Shown: positions 1 to 6,453, counted from the stretch's first letter. The stretch is 7,640 nt of DNA from Dehalococcoides sp. (GCA_030665795.1 DAOUZD010000031.1:1-7640); one strand, 5' to 3'. Program-made: numbers and translations. The notes: generated by a model not told the origin, from the sequence alone.

Positions 1-174
1 CACGTATCTGGGGACAAAGCCGTTTTCGATGTCCACCCCCAATTGACTCTTCGGCAGGTCCCTCACGTGACCCAGCGAAGCCTTAAGGCTGTAGCCTCTA
101 CCCAGAATCTTGTTTAGCGTTCTGGCTTTAGCCGGCGACTCAACGATAACTAAATTTTTCTTTCCAGTTGACAT
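1..174 (-). CDS. topA: DNA topoisomerase I, N-terminal fragment (runs off window)
   Basis: This is the first 58 codons of type IA DNA topoisomerase I, which relaxes negatively supercoiled DNA by cutting and resealing one strand. The reverse strand reads an ATG at 174-172, a short basic lead (STGKKN), then the Toprim start [13 protein letters not shown] at residues 8-20. E12 corresponds to the conserved Toprim glutamate and K16 lies in the same motif. The next conserved block, SLGHVRDLP, is at about residues 33-41. The frame stays open to the window edge, so the gene is cut by the window and is not visibly broken. It lies 63 bp downstream of dprA on the same strand, a common bacterial pairing. 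No strong Shine-Dalgarno site precedes the ATG, only a weak AGAG, and an inverted repeat occupies the leader. Identification is from the motif and is firm. Confidence 0.95.
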   Translation of the reverse strand, partial: MSTGKKNLVIVESPAKARTLNKILGRGYSLKASLGHVRDLPKSQLGVDIENGFVPRYV

Positions 175-182
175 AACTCTAA

Positions 183-216
183 AAACAATTCAAAGCTAAC
201 CACCTACGAATTGTTT
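183..216. repeat. perfect 9-bp inverted repeat in the topA leader
   Basis: AAACAATTC at 183-191 and GAATTGTTT at 208-216 are perfect inverted copies separated by 16 bases. The inner end lies 8 bases upstream of the topA start codon. It could be a DNA operator, or an RNA hairpin affecting topA translation, since the hairpin would sit where the ribosome lands. The stem is AT-rich and followed on the minus strand by a short T run, so a weak terminator after dprA is also possible. No function is shown by the sequence alone. Confidence 0.5.
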
Positions 217-237
217 CCTTTATTTTTAATATAGTAC

Positions 238-1359
238 CTAATCCACTTTTACCCTGTATTCCTCTCTGACTTCTCGGGCCAGAACATAGCTCATCGGCCC
301 CAGTTGCTTGACTAGACCTTTTAGCTCCATCATTGCCAGAGTGCTGCTGACGGTTGATATTGGTAGACCACTGCTGCGACAGACCTCATCAACATGGGTT
401 GGTTCGGCACCCAGGTGCTTTAGCAGTAACGACTCAGTATCAGAAGCCGGTATCACCTCTTTCATTTCCATCTGTCGGGCCACGTTCATCAAATTCAGTT
501 CTTCCAGAATGTCGGTATAGTCTCGAACTAGCTTGGCCCCTTCCTGAATAAGATGATTGGTACCTCGACTGGCTGGTGACAGGATACTGCCCGGAATGGC
601 AAATACCTCTCTATTTTGCTCCAATGCCATGTGTGCGGTAATCATAGCGCCACTGGTTTCATCGGCTTCTGTAATTAAAACACCTAAACTTAGCCCACTC
701 ATAATGCGATTACGCCGAGGGAAGTTATCTGCCTTGGGTCGGGTACCCAGAGGATACTCGCTAATCAAGGCACCTTGCTGGATAATTTGGCGCGCTAGGT
801 TAGCGTTTTCGGCGGGGTAAACGATGTCAAGCCCGCAGGCAAACACAGCAATGCTCCTACCGCCGGCAGCCAGTGCTACTTGATGAGCTACCGAATCGAT
901 TCCTTTGGCTAACCCACTGACAATGGTAATCTTGCTTTGTGCCAAATCAGTCACGATTTCTTCGGTTATCTGCCTCCCGTAAACAGTAGCCCGGCGGGTG
1001 CCCACCACTGCCAGGCACCACTCGTCCTGCGGGAGCAGTGAACCCCTGACATAAAGTAGTGGGGGATAGTCATATATTTCTTTGAGGCGGGACGGGTAGC
1101 TTTGGTCATTATAGGGAAATACCTTCACACCATAGTGCTCTAACTTTTCCATCTCTGCTTCCAGAGAAATCTTGGGACGCCATGAAGTAACAGCCTGTAT
1201 TGAGCCGCTATCAAGTCCAGCGTGTTTTAATTCCATCGGTGTCGCCTGCCAAGCCTTCTCCAGACTACCAAAGTAGTTCTCAAGCTGGGTAAATCTCACG
1301 CGGCCAATGCCAGGTATAAGACTAAAGCCTACCAAATATCTAAGGTCTTTATTTGTCAT
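238..1359 (-). CDS. dprA: DprA/Smf, DNA-processing protein A
   Basis: DprA binds incoming single-stranded DNA and loads RecA during natural transformation. It is also widespread in bacteria not known to be competent. The 373-aa product has an N-terminal helix-hairpin-helix-like segment (LIPGIGRVRF, residues 14-23). It then has the Rossmann-like DNA_processg_A core with VVGTRRAT (118-125), VSGLAKGIDSVAH (147-159), the strongly conserved FPRRNRIMSGLS (213-224) and an EADETSGAM block (231-239). The C-terminal region (about 308-360) resembles the winged-helix domain found in many DprA proteins, so length and layout are those of a full-length three-part member. The ATG at 1357-1359 has no good Shine-Dalgarno site, but a promoter lies directly before it. 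topA follows after 63 bp. Identification is firm; a role in competence cannot be judged because no com genes are visible. Confidence 0.97.
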   Translation of the reverse strand: MTNKDLRYLVGFSLIPGIGRVRFTQLENYFGSLEKAWQATPMELKHAGLDSGSIQAVTSWRPKISLEAEMEKLEHYGVKVFPYNDQSYPSRLKEIYDYPPLLYVRGSLLPQDEWCLAVVGTRRATVYGRQITEEIVTDLAQSKITIVSGLAKGIDSVAHQVALAAGGRSIAVFACGLDIVYPAENANLARQIIQQGALISEYPLGTRPKADNFPRRNRIMSGLSLGVLITEADETSGAMITAHMALEQNREVFAIPGSILSPASRGTNHLIQEGAKLVRDYTDILEELNLMNVARQMEMKEVIPASDTESLLLKHLGAEPTHVDEVCRSSGLPISTVSSTLAMMELKGLVKQLGPMSYVLAREVREEYRVKVD

Positions 1360-1368
1360 CTCAAAGCA

Positions 1369-1397
1369 ATTCTATCATAGAGGTATGGCGAAGACAA
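1369..1397 (-). promoter_or_regulatory. sigma70-like promoter for dprA
   Basis: On the minus strand TTGTCT (1392-1397) is a -35 element and TAGAAT (1369-1374) a -10 element, with an exact 17-base spacer. Transcription would begin near 1361-1363, only a few bases before the dprA ATG, giving a nearly leaderless mRNA. This agrees with the lack of a clear Shine-Dalgarno site. It is predicted from consensus match only. Confidence 0.55.
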
Positions 1398-1480
1398 TTG
1401 AGGTTATATCAAGTGAGGAGAGTTAAAAGGAGGGTTACCATAGAAAAGATTTAAAGAGGGTAGAGTCTTTCAAAATAGGG

Positions 1481-1615
<135 letters not shown>

Positions 1616-1644
<29 letters not shown>

Positions 1645-1706
1645 CTCCGCTAAACACGGAGACCGCTTTTCGAGAGCGGCACCATCAACCACTCGGACAC
1701 CTCTCC
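1616..1706 (-). tRNA. tRNA-Ser (anticodon CGA)
   Basis: The reverse strand gives acceptor GGAGAGG (1706-1700) paired with CCTCTCC (1626-1620), discriminator G and encoded CCA (1618-1616). The anticodon stem CCGCT/AGCGG encloses CTCGAAA, giving anticodon CGA, which reads UCG. The long variable arm (stem CTCCG/CGGAG around a TGTTTAG loop) marks it as serine class. The T arm is identical to that of the neighbouring tRNA. A promoter-like sequence lies just upstream, so this is probably the first gene of a two-tRNA transcript. Confidence 0.96.
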
Positions 1707-1715
1707 TAGCTTTAA

Positions 1716-1745
1716 ATTCTACCTTAAACCCACGCTTCAGGGCAA
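1716..1745 (-). promoter_or_regulatory. sigma70-like promoter for the tRNA-Ser pair
   Basis: On the minus strand TTGCCC (1740-1745) and TAGAAT (1716-1721) are spaced by 18 bases. The predicted start near 1709 is just ahead of the 5' end of tRNA-Ser(CGA) at 1706, as expected for a tRNA promoter. The -10 hexamer is the same as that proposed for dprA. The -35 match is 4 of 6. Confidence 0.5.
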
Positions 1746-1788
1746 GGTTGGTGACAATTTGCTGGTATTTACAGACGAAAACACGAAG

Positions 1789-1817
1789 TTGACAAAAAGA
1801 AGCGGGCAGTTTAATCT
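1789..1817 (+). promoter_or_regulatory. candidate promoter for the AOR gene
   Basis: A perfect TTGACA -35 hexamer (1789-1794) is followed either by TTTAAT (1810-1815, 15-base spacer, good hexamer) or TAATCT (1812-1817, 17-base spacer, weak hexamer). It lies in the 196-bp divergent gap between the tRNA genes and AOR and would give a leader of about 80 nt. The -10 element is ambiguous, so confidence is moderate. Confidence 0.4.
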
Positions 1818-1902
1818 TTTAGGAAGGTTCAGAGTAAACGAGAGTAGTTACCTGTTGCTAGTTGAGCCTTGGGCATAGTATTAATTAGAAAGGGGAAGCA
1901 TT

Positions 1903-3738
1903 ATGGTCAAAGGTTACATGGGCAGGATACTTTTTGTGGACCTGACACGAGGAACATACCAAGAGGAGGTACTCAGCGAAAAGCTATGCCGAGACTTCAT
2001 GGGCGGTTACGGTATTGGTGCCCGGATTCTGTATGAGCGGATGAAACCCCACCTAGACCCCCTGGGTCCCGACAACATGCTGGGTTTTATGACTGGCCCT
2101 CTTACTGGTACTCCAGCGCTATGTAGTGGAAGATTTGCCGCCATCAGTAAGTCTCCTCTTACTGGAACTTGGGGTGACGCCAATTGCGGTGGTGATTTTG
2201 GGCCGCACCTAAAATTTGCTGGCTTCGATGGGGTCTTCTTTAGCGGCTCTTCAGCGAGACCGGTCTATCTTTACATTGAGAGTGGCGAGCCGAAGCTGAG
2301 GGATGCCGCCCAATTATGGGGCAAGGATTGTCTAGAGACAGAGGACATGCTCAAGAATATTCATGGCGGGGACACTAGTGTTGCCTGCATAGGTTCGGCT
2401 GGTGAGAAACTCTCTCTCATCGCCGCGATAATAAATGAGAAAGGGCGAGCTGCGGCTAGGTCGGGACTGGGTGCGGTGATGGGCGCCAAGAAACTGAAGG
2501 CACTAGCCGTCAAAGGTGACATGAAGATACCTATGGCAGATGAAACCAAAGCCAAGCAATTGCGGCGAGAGTGGGTAACTCAGCTTAAAGGTGCAGGACC
2601 GACATTCAGAGATTATGGTACAGCAGGGCTTACCGAGGCCAGTGCGATGAGTGGAGACTCGCCGGTGAAAAACTGGGCTGGCGCTGGCCCTATCGATTTC
2701 CCTACTGCCAAGCGCATCAGTGACGACGCGGTGATCGCTGAACAGGAACGCAAGTACGGCTGCTGGCAGTGTCCTATCAGTTGTGGTGGACATATGAAGG
2801 CTAAGCCAGGACGGGCGAATGTATGCCACAAACCTGAATACGAGACATTATGCATGACGGGCACCTTGTGTCTCAATGACGACCTGGAATCTATCATTCG
2901 TTTCAATGACATCTGCAATGCCTATGGCTTAGACACTATTTCTGCTGGTGCCGTCGTTGCTTTTGCCATTGAGTGCTACGAAAATGGCATCCTCACTAAG
3001 GAAGATACTGGTGTGGAACTGCGCTGGGGCGATGGTGCTATGGTGGTAGCTCTTGTTGATAAGATTGCCAGACGCGAGGGCATCGGCGAGCTCTTAGCCG
3101 ATGGCGTGATGCGAGCGGCTGAGAAATTAGGTAAGGGCGCAGAGCAATTCGCTGTCCATGTCCGGGGTCAGGAGATACCAGCTCATGACCCAAGGTTTAC
3201 CCCTGCCCTCGCGGTGACCTACCGCATGGATGGTACTCCAGGGCGCCACACGCAGGGTGGGCGGGCCTGGGTTATGGGGGTTGACTTCCTCACCGACCCA
3301 AGAGAAGACAAATACGATTACACCAACACCGGAGAGCTTCAGAAGCAAGCCATGAACATGGTCCACATCGTTAATTCGTCCGGTATTTGCCTATTTGCCT
3401 ATCTTTCCTACCCCGCGCAGTTTATTCCCGACTTCCTGACAGCAGTTACCGGATGGGAATACACCTTTGACGCTTGCTTGAGTGTTGGGGAACGCATCGC
3501 GAATGTCCGCCATCTGTTCAATCTGCGTGAAGGACTGAACCCACTGAAGTATTTCTTTAATCCAAGAGCCGTGGGTAGACCACCGCTTAAGGAAGGTCCC
3601 GTTGCTAACGTAACGCTCGACGACGATACCATGATAGAGGACTACCTGAAGGCGATGGACTGGGACTTAACCACGACTAAGCCAAGTGCGAAAAAGCTAC
3701 AAGAGCTTGGTTTGAGTCAGTTAGCCAATGATTTGTAG
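1903..3738 (+). CDS. aor: tungsten-dependent aldehyde:ferredoxin oxidoreductase family protein
   Basis: AOR-family enzymes oxidise aldehydes to carboxylic acids, or run in reverse, using a tungsten bis-pterin cofactor and one [4Fe-4S] cluster, with ferredoxin as usual partner in the cytoplasm. The 611-aa product is full length (Pyrococcus furiosus AOR has 605). The N-terminal domain (about 1-205) has GYMGRIL, GPLTGT and ARSGLGAVMGAKKLKA (185-200). Cluster ligands are C287, C290, C294 (CWQCPISC) and C496 (GIC), matching the known C288/C291/C295/C494. E312 in KPEYET and H449 in GRHT match the active-site E313 and H448. The two pterin-contact signatures read NAYGLD (339-344) and NSSGIC (491-496), with Asn where the published motif has Asp. 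AGGGGA lies 6 bases before the ATG. A hydroxyacid dehydrogenase follows. Family assignment is firm; substrate is unknown, and some AOR-like paralogues have untested activity. Confidence 0.95.
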   Translation: MVKGYMGRILFVDLTRGTYQEEVLSEKLCRDFMGGYGIGARILYERMKPHLDPLGPDNMLGFMTGPLTGTPALCSGRFAAISKSPLTGTWGDANCGGDFGPHLKFAGFDGVFFSGSSARPVYLYIESGEPKLRDAAQLWGKDCLETEDMLKNIHGGDTSVACIGSAGEKLSLIAAIINEKGRAAARSGLGAVMGAKKLKALAVKGDMKIPMADETKAKQLRREWVTQLKGAGPTFRDYGTAGLTEASAMSGDSPVKNWAGAGPIDFPTAKRISDDAVIAEQERKYGCWQCPISCGGHMKAKPGRANVCHKPEYETLCMTGTLCLNDDLESIIRFNDICNAYGLDTISAGAVVAFAIECYENGILTKEDTGVELRWGDGAMVVALVDKIARREGIGELLADGVMRAAEKLGKGAEQFAVHVRGQEIPAHDPRFTPALAVTYRMDGTPGRHTQGGRAWVMGVDFLTDPREDKYDYTNTGELQKQAMNMVHIVNSSGICLFAYLSYPAQFIPDFLTAVTGWEYTFDACLSVGERIANVRHLFNLREGLNPLKYFFNPRAVGRPPLKEGPVANVTLDDDTMIEDYLKAMDWDLTTTKPSAKKLQELGLSQLANDL

Positions 3739-3859
3739 GCTTACCTAGGCTGGCTAGAAAGAAAACGTTATCAGGTTAAGAACAGGAATCGAATCAGCGG
3801 GAACCTTCTCTAAAACCTTCGACAGAGAAAAATCTAGCAGATAGAAAAACTAACCAACT

Positions 3860-3865
3860 AGGAGG
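3860..3865 (+). promoter_or_regulatory. strong ribosome binding site of the dehydrogenase gene
   Basis: AGGAGG is a full anti-Shine-Dalgarno match, 7 bases before the ATG at 3873, and fixes that start. No convincing promoter was seen in the 134-bp gap after the AOR gene, so read-through from AOR is likely. Confidence 0.8.
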
Positions 3866-3872
3866 AAAGGCT

Positions 3873-4916
3873 ATGGGTAGGAAAGCTAGAATTGGGCTTA
3901 CCCGGGATTTCTTTGATGAAAATGGTAAATTCGTGATGCCCGGTCCCGGTCTCAATTTGTTAGATGAAATGCCAAATGTGGCGTACGAAATGTTCCCGGA
4001 ATTCTTGCGCGAGGTCACCCCGGAGCAGATAAAGGGCTTCGACATGGTGGCTAGTTTTCGGCCTTTGTGGACGAAACAGAGTATCGCCGGGAATGACCAG
4101 CTTTTTTCTATTCACCGTGGTGGGGTGGGCTACGAAAGGCTTGATGTTCCCGCCCTTACTAGCGCCGGAATAATGCTGTTTATCACTCCGAGAGCCGTCC
4201 GTCGCCCGATGGCAGTGGTCTACATGACCTTTATCCTCGCCTTAAGCATGCGACTTTTTACCAAGGATAAATTGATTCGCGAGGGGCGATGGGCGGAACA
4301 ACATCACTACCAGGGTTACGGATTAGTGGGGAGGACACTAGGGTCGATAGGTGTCGGTAACATTGGTCATGAAATGTTTAAGCTTGCTAAGTCCTTTGAA
4401 ATGAAACACATTGCTTACGACCCCTATGTTACCCCAGAGGATGTAGTCGATATCGATGTGAAGTTAGTTGACTTAGATACCGTGTTGACCGAATCAGACT
4501 TCTTGACTGTTGCCTGTCCCTTGAATGAGACAACCCGTCGCTTGATTGGTGAAAAAGAACTGAAGAAGATGAAGAAAACCGCCTTTCTGATAAACGCAGC
4601 GCGTGGCTCCATTGTGGACGAAACAGCGCTGATAAAGGCTTTGCAGGAGGGATGGCTACGAGGAGCTGGGCTGGATGTGTTTGAACAGGAACCGATATCG
4701 TCAGATAACCCTTTGCTCAAGATGGACAATGTTATCCTCAGTCCTCATGCTTTAGCGCATACCGACCAGACCTTTAGTACCATGTGGGAAATAATCGCCG
4801 AGCAGATTGCCAAGATTACCCGTGGTGAGATTCCAGAAACTCTGGTCAATCGAGAAGTTCTGGACAGGCTGGAATTTCAAACCAAGCTGAAGAAATTCCT
4901 CGAAATCACCAAGTAA
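3873..4916 (+). CDS. D-isomer-specific 2-hydroxyacid dehydrogenase family protein
   Basis: Members reduce 2-ketoacids to D-2-hydroxyacids, or the reverse, with NAD(P)H. The family includes phosphoglycerate, glyoxylate and lactate dehydrogenases. In this 347-aa protein the nucleotide-binding motif is GVGNIG (160-165), with D183 at the end of the next strand, which favours NAD over NADP. The catalytic triad is complete: R244 in NAARG, E273 in FEQEP and H292 in SPHA, matching R240/E269/H292 of E. coli SerA. The substrate-domain motif GGVGYERLD is at 83-91. There is no C-terminal ACT domain, so it is not a typical long SerA. The Shine-Dalgarno site is excellent. It lies between the AOR gene and a half TIM-barrel gene, suggesting shared metabolism of a hydroxyacid or sugar acid. 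Substrate and direction cannot be told. A region before GxGxxG (RRPMAVVY, 110-117) replaces the usual P-x-A-E-x pattern with a variant. Confidence 0.92.
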   Translation: MGRKARIGLTRDFFDENGKFVMPGPGLNLLDEMPNVAYEMFPEFLREVTPEQIKGFDMVASFRPLWTKQSIAGNDQLFSIHRGGVGYERLDVPALTSAGIMLFITPRAVRRPMAVVYMTFILALSMRLFTKDKLIREGRWAEQHHYQGYGLVGRTLGSIGVGNIGHEMFKLAKSFEMKHIAYDPYVTPEDVVDIDVKLVDLDTVLTESDFLTVACPLNETTRRLIGEKELKKMKKTAFLINAARGSIVDETALIKALQEGWLRGAGLDVFEQEPISSDNPLLKMDNVILSPHALAHTDQTFSTMWEIIAEQIAKITRGEIPETLVNREVLDRLEFQTKLKKFLEITK

Positions 4917-4953
4917 ACTAAAGAAGAACTCCCGATGGAACGGAGATGACGCC

Positions 4954-5274
4954 ATGGCAATGGTAGTGAAGATCAGTAGTCCCAACTTCAGTGTGATGCT
5001 TGATACGCACCAACTCTGGGCAGTGGAGTCTTCCATCGAGTATGGCATTAGAGCCGTCAAGAGTCAGGCCCAGCACATACACTTGTACGAACCCAGCCGT
5101 TTGCCCCTTGGAGTTAGTCCCGAGAAGGAGACACTCGATTGGCCCCATACCGTGCGGATTCTGCAGGAAGAGGGTTTCCAGGGTTCAGCCTCAGTTGTCA
5201 TTGACCCAGAAGGTGACCCAGAGCCGATAGCGCGCAAATCGGTGTCCTATCTGCGGCATCTCTTTAGCTGGTAA
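4954..5274 (+). CDS. C-terminal half of a sugar phosphate isomerase/epimerase (xylose isomerase-like TIM barrel); possibly a remnant
   Basis: The 106-aa product matches only the last part of the AP endonuclease 2 / xylose isomerase-like TIM-barrel family (usually about 270-300 aa). Visible are SPNFSVMLDTHQLW (residues 9-22, the strand carrying the metal-ligand Asp, here D17, and neighbouring His, H19). They are followed by HIHLYEPSR (41-49, conserved HxH-type strand), then LDWPHTVRILQEEGFQGSASVVI (about 60-82) and the typical end ARKSVSYLRHLF. The first half of the barrel is absent, and no matching sequence lies upstream because the dehydrogenase ends at 4916. GGAG at 4942-4945 is 8 bases before the ATG, so the fragment may still be translated. 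It may be a 5'-deleted gene, or a genuine small half-barrel that pairs with another subunit. Family assignment is from motif recognition; function is doubtful. Confidence 0.7.
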   Translation: MAMVVKISSPNFSVMLDTHQLWAVESSIEYGIRAVKSQAQHIHLYEPSRLPLGVSPEKETLDWPHTVRILQEEGFQGSASVVIDPEGDPEPIARKSVSYLRHLFSW

Positions 5275-5327
5275 AAATGACGTGAAAGTATAGGGCACCT
5301 CCTTTACTCACTTCAGTTGGTAAAAAT
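5262..5327 (+). repeat. imperfect 17-bp direct repeat at the end of the half-barrel gene
   Basis: CTTTAGCTGGTAAAAAT (5262-5278, including the stop codon) recurs as CTTCAGTTGGTAAAAAT (5311-5327), with 15 of 17 bases equal. The second copy even reads F-S-W-stop in one frame, like the real C-terminus. It may be a trace of a small tandem duplication or of rearrangement after this gene. It may also be chance. Confidence 0.35.
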
Positions 5328-5380
5328 TTAGCCTAAGTCTAGGTAGAAATAACAAGAGAATGAAGGGGAGGGGAACTCCC
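5275..5380. other. intergenic stretch without a recognisable gene
   Basis: All frames contain frequent stops here. Apart from the second copy of a short repeat (5311-5327) and a GC-rich hairpin (5363-5382), nothing was recognised. A 30-codon reading frame from the ATG at 5360 to the stop at 5452 lacks a good Shine-Dalgarno site and overlaps promoter and hairpin signals, so it is not called a gene. Confidence 0.6.
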
Positions 5381-5395
5381 TTGACTAAACTTTTT
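5363..5395 (+). terminator. weak candidate terminator after the AOR cluster
   Basis: GGGAG (5366-5370) pairs with CTCCC (5376-5380) around a 5-base loop. AA (5363-5364) and TT (5381-5382) extend it past a bulged G. A run of five T occurs only at 5391-5395, 8 bases after the stem, which is too far for a classical rho-independent terminator. The hairpin also abuts the next promoter, so it might instead separate two transcripts in another way. Confidence 0.25.
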
Positions 5396-5409
5396 GGTCG
5401 TGGTAAATT
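5381..5409 (+). promoter_or_regulatory. candidate promoter of the mnh/mbh operon (extended -10)
   Basis: TTGACT (5381-5386, 5 of 6 to consensus) and TAAATT (5404-5409, 4 of 6) are separated by exactly 17 bases. TGG directly before the -10 supplies the TGn extended -10 motif. The predicted start is near 5416, giving a leader of about 160 nt before mnhE. The next six genes have overlaps or very short gaps, so this would be the operon's main promoter. Confidence 0.55.
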
Positions 5410-5420
5410 TAGCAGCGGGA

Positions 5421-5499
5421 TTTCCTTGGGCAAACATACTCAAGGCGGGTGATAGCTGGTAGGAATGGACCGCATCGCCCGCTGTTGTCAAGAAGGAAA
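5421..5499 (+). ncRNA. structured 5' leader element upstream of mnhE
   Basis: Positions 5444-5453 pair with 5474-5483 (10 bp including two G-U pairs). After a bulged A5454 the stem continues with GC 5455-5456/5472-5473, a bulged U5457 and GGT 5458-5460/ACC 5469-5471, ending in an 8-base loop (AGGAATGG). That makes 15 bp. Around it, TTTCCTT (5421-5427) can pair fully with AAGGAAA (5493-5499), closing a larger domain, and CAA-C (5431-5435) could pair with GTTG (5484-5487). Smaller hairpins may follow (CGAG 5502-5505/CTCG 5523-5526; CCAC 5539-5542/GTGG 5547-5550). The element lies between the predicted transcription start and mnhE, so a cis-regulatory RNA is plausible. It matches no riboswitch class that I recognise. 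Pairing was found by eye, without energy calculation. Confidence 0.4.
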
Positions 5500-5575
5500 G
5501 ACGAGAGGTTTATGCAACGGGACTCGCGATCAATGGTGCCACAACCGTGGTGTTCGTGATGGAGAGCCAGAACTA

Positions 5576-6184
5576 ATGAGGGATACATTACGATTGCAGA
5601 AAACCACGAAACACGGTCAGAAAAGGTTGATTAGCGTAGTCCTGCAATTTGTTCTTCTATTTGCCTTCTGGTTGATACTTTCTGGGCGCTTTGAAGCGAA
5701 GTATATTGTTATCGGGGCACTATCAGCCGGCTTGGTCACCTTTCTCACCAATGACCTTTTTCATTATGCGTTAAGCTACGGTGAGCGCGTGGAGGCTAAA
5801 ACCCGATTGGTTTTCCTGCAGCTGTGGCGCTTTCTGGCTTATCTACCGTGGCTACTTTCCCGAATCATAATGGCTAACGTTCAGGTTGCCTACCTTGTCC
5901 TCCACCCCAAAATGCCGATTGACCCTGGCCTGCTTGTGTTCCGAACCCGGATGAAAAAAGGCATTGCCCAGGTAACGTTAGCTAATTCGATAACACTGAC
6001 ACCGGGTACGATAACTACTAGCCTGGAAAACGGGCAATATATCATTCATACCTTAAAGCGACCCTTAGCCGGGGAACTGGAAGATGCAACGATGCAAAAC
6101 AAGATAGCCACGGTCTATCTGGAGAAGGAAGAACTACCGCCGGCCACCCAATGGGTACATTCTCTGAAGGAGATTGAGCAATGA
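5576..6184 (+). CDS. mnhE: MnhE/MrpE-type antiporter subunit (MbhA-like)
   Basis: MrpE is a small membrane subunit of multisubunit Na+/H+ antiporters and of related hydrogenase complexes. The 202-aa protein has hydrophobic segments at about 19-37, 43-60 and 79-110. It then has the signature SITLTPGT at 138-145 in a cytosolic domain. The start at 5576 was chosen because GGAGA lies at 5561-5565 and because family homology begins near residue 19. An in-frame ATG at 5465 would add 37 polar, Cys-rich residues from the hairpin region and is unlikely. The protein is longer than B. subtilis MrpE (158 aa), mainly through a basic lead of about 18 residues and a C-terminal tail. Its stop overlaps the mnhF start (ATGA). 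It is the first gene of the operon. Confidence 0.93.
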   Translation: MRDTLRLQKTTKHGQKRLISVVLQFVLLFAFWLILSGRFEAKYIVIGALSAGLVTFLTNDLFHYALSYGERVEAKTRLVFLQLWRFLAYLPWLLSRIIMANVQVAYLVLHPKMPIDPGLLVFRTRMKKGIAQVTLANSITLTPGTITTSLENGQYIIHTLKRPLAGELEDATMQNKIATVYLEKEELPPATQWVHSLKEIEQ

Positions 6185-6453
6185 GTTCATTCCTCCTGGC
6201 GATTACCATTTTTATTGCCTTACTGACTGCTGCCAGTATGTACCGGGTAGCAGTCGGCAGAACTATATTTGACCGGATAATCGCCGCCGGTTTGGTCGGG
6301 ACCAATGGCTTCATCTTGCTGACCTTGATTGGATTTATCTTTGGGCGAATCAATATGTTCGTTGACCTTGCTATCGCTTATGCTCTGTTGAACTTCGTGA
6401 TCATTATCGTACTGGGGAAATACTTCGACCGGGGGGAGGAGAAACAACCCTAA
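6181..6453 (+). CDS. mnhF: MnhF/MrpF-type antiporter subunit (MbhB-like)
   Basis: This 90-aa integral membrane protein has three predicted helices at about 4-20, 33-55 and 60-80. Conserved features are the GRTIFDRIIA loop (26-35, with the D-R pair at 31-32) and the FVDLAIAYALLNF helix (60-72, D62), both typical of MrpF. It is thought to help assemble the ion-translocating membrane arm. The start overlaps the mnhE stop by 4 bases (ATGA), and its own stop overlaps the next start by one base (TAATG). Translation of the three genes is therefore probably coupled. Length matches the family. Confidence 0.94.
   Translation: MSSFLLAITIFIALLTAASMYRVAVGRTIFDRIIAAGLVGTNGFILLTLIGFIFGRINMFVDLAIAYALLNFVIIIVLGKYFDRGEEKQP

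Noticed and set aside
308..820. Plus-strand open frames across dprA
   Set aside because: They are shadows of the clearly conserved dprA on the minus strand and carry no recognisable motif or ribosome binding site.
2361..3632. Several minus-strand open frames across the AOR gene
   Set aside because: They are antisense to a full-length conserved AOR with all cofactor ligands, and none looks like a protein family.
3806..3829. TTCTCT/AGAGAA inverted repeat as a terminator after AOR
   Set aside because: The stem is only 6 AT-rich base pairs with a 12-base loop and no T run, so it would not terminate.
5360..5452. Small 30-aa frame, basic and glycine-rich
   Set aside because: It has no good ribosome binding site and overlaps a hairpin and the proposed -35/-10 elements. 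It ends in tandem TGA-TAG stops.
5465..5575. N-terminal extension of mnhE from the ATG at 5465
   Set aside because: It adds 37 polar, Cys-rich residues unlike MrpE. Its ATG lies in the hairpin loop with AGGA touching it, while the ATG at 5576 has a well-spaced GGAGA.
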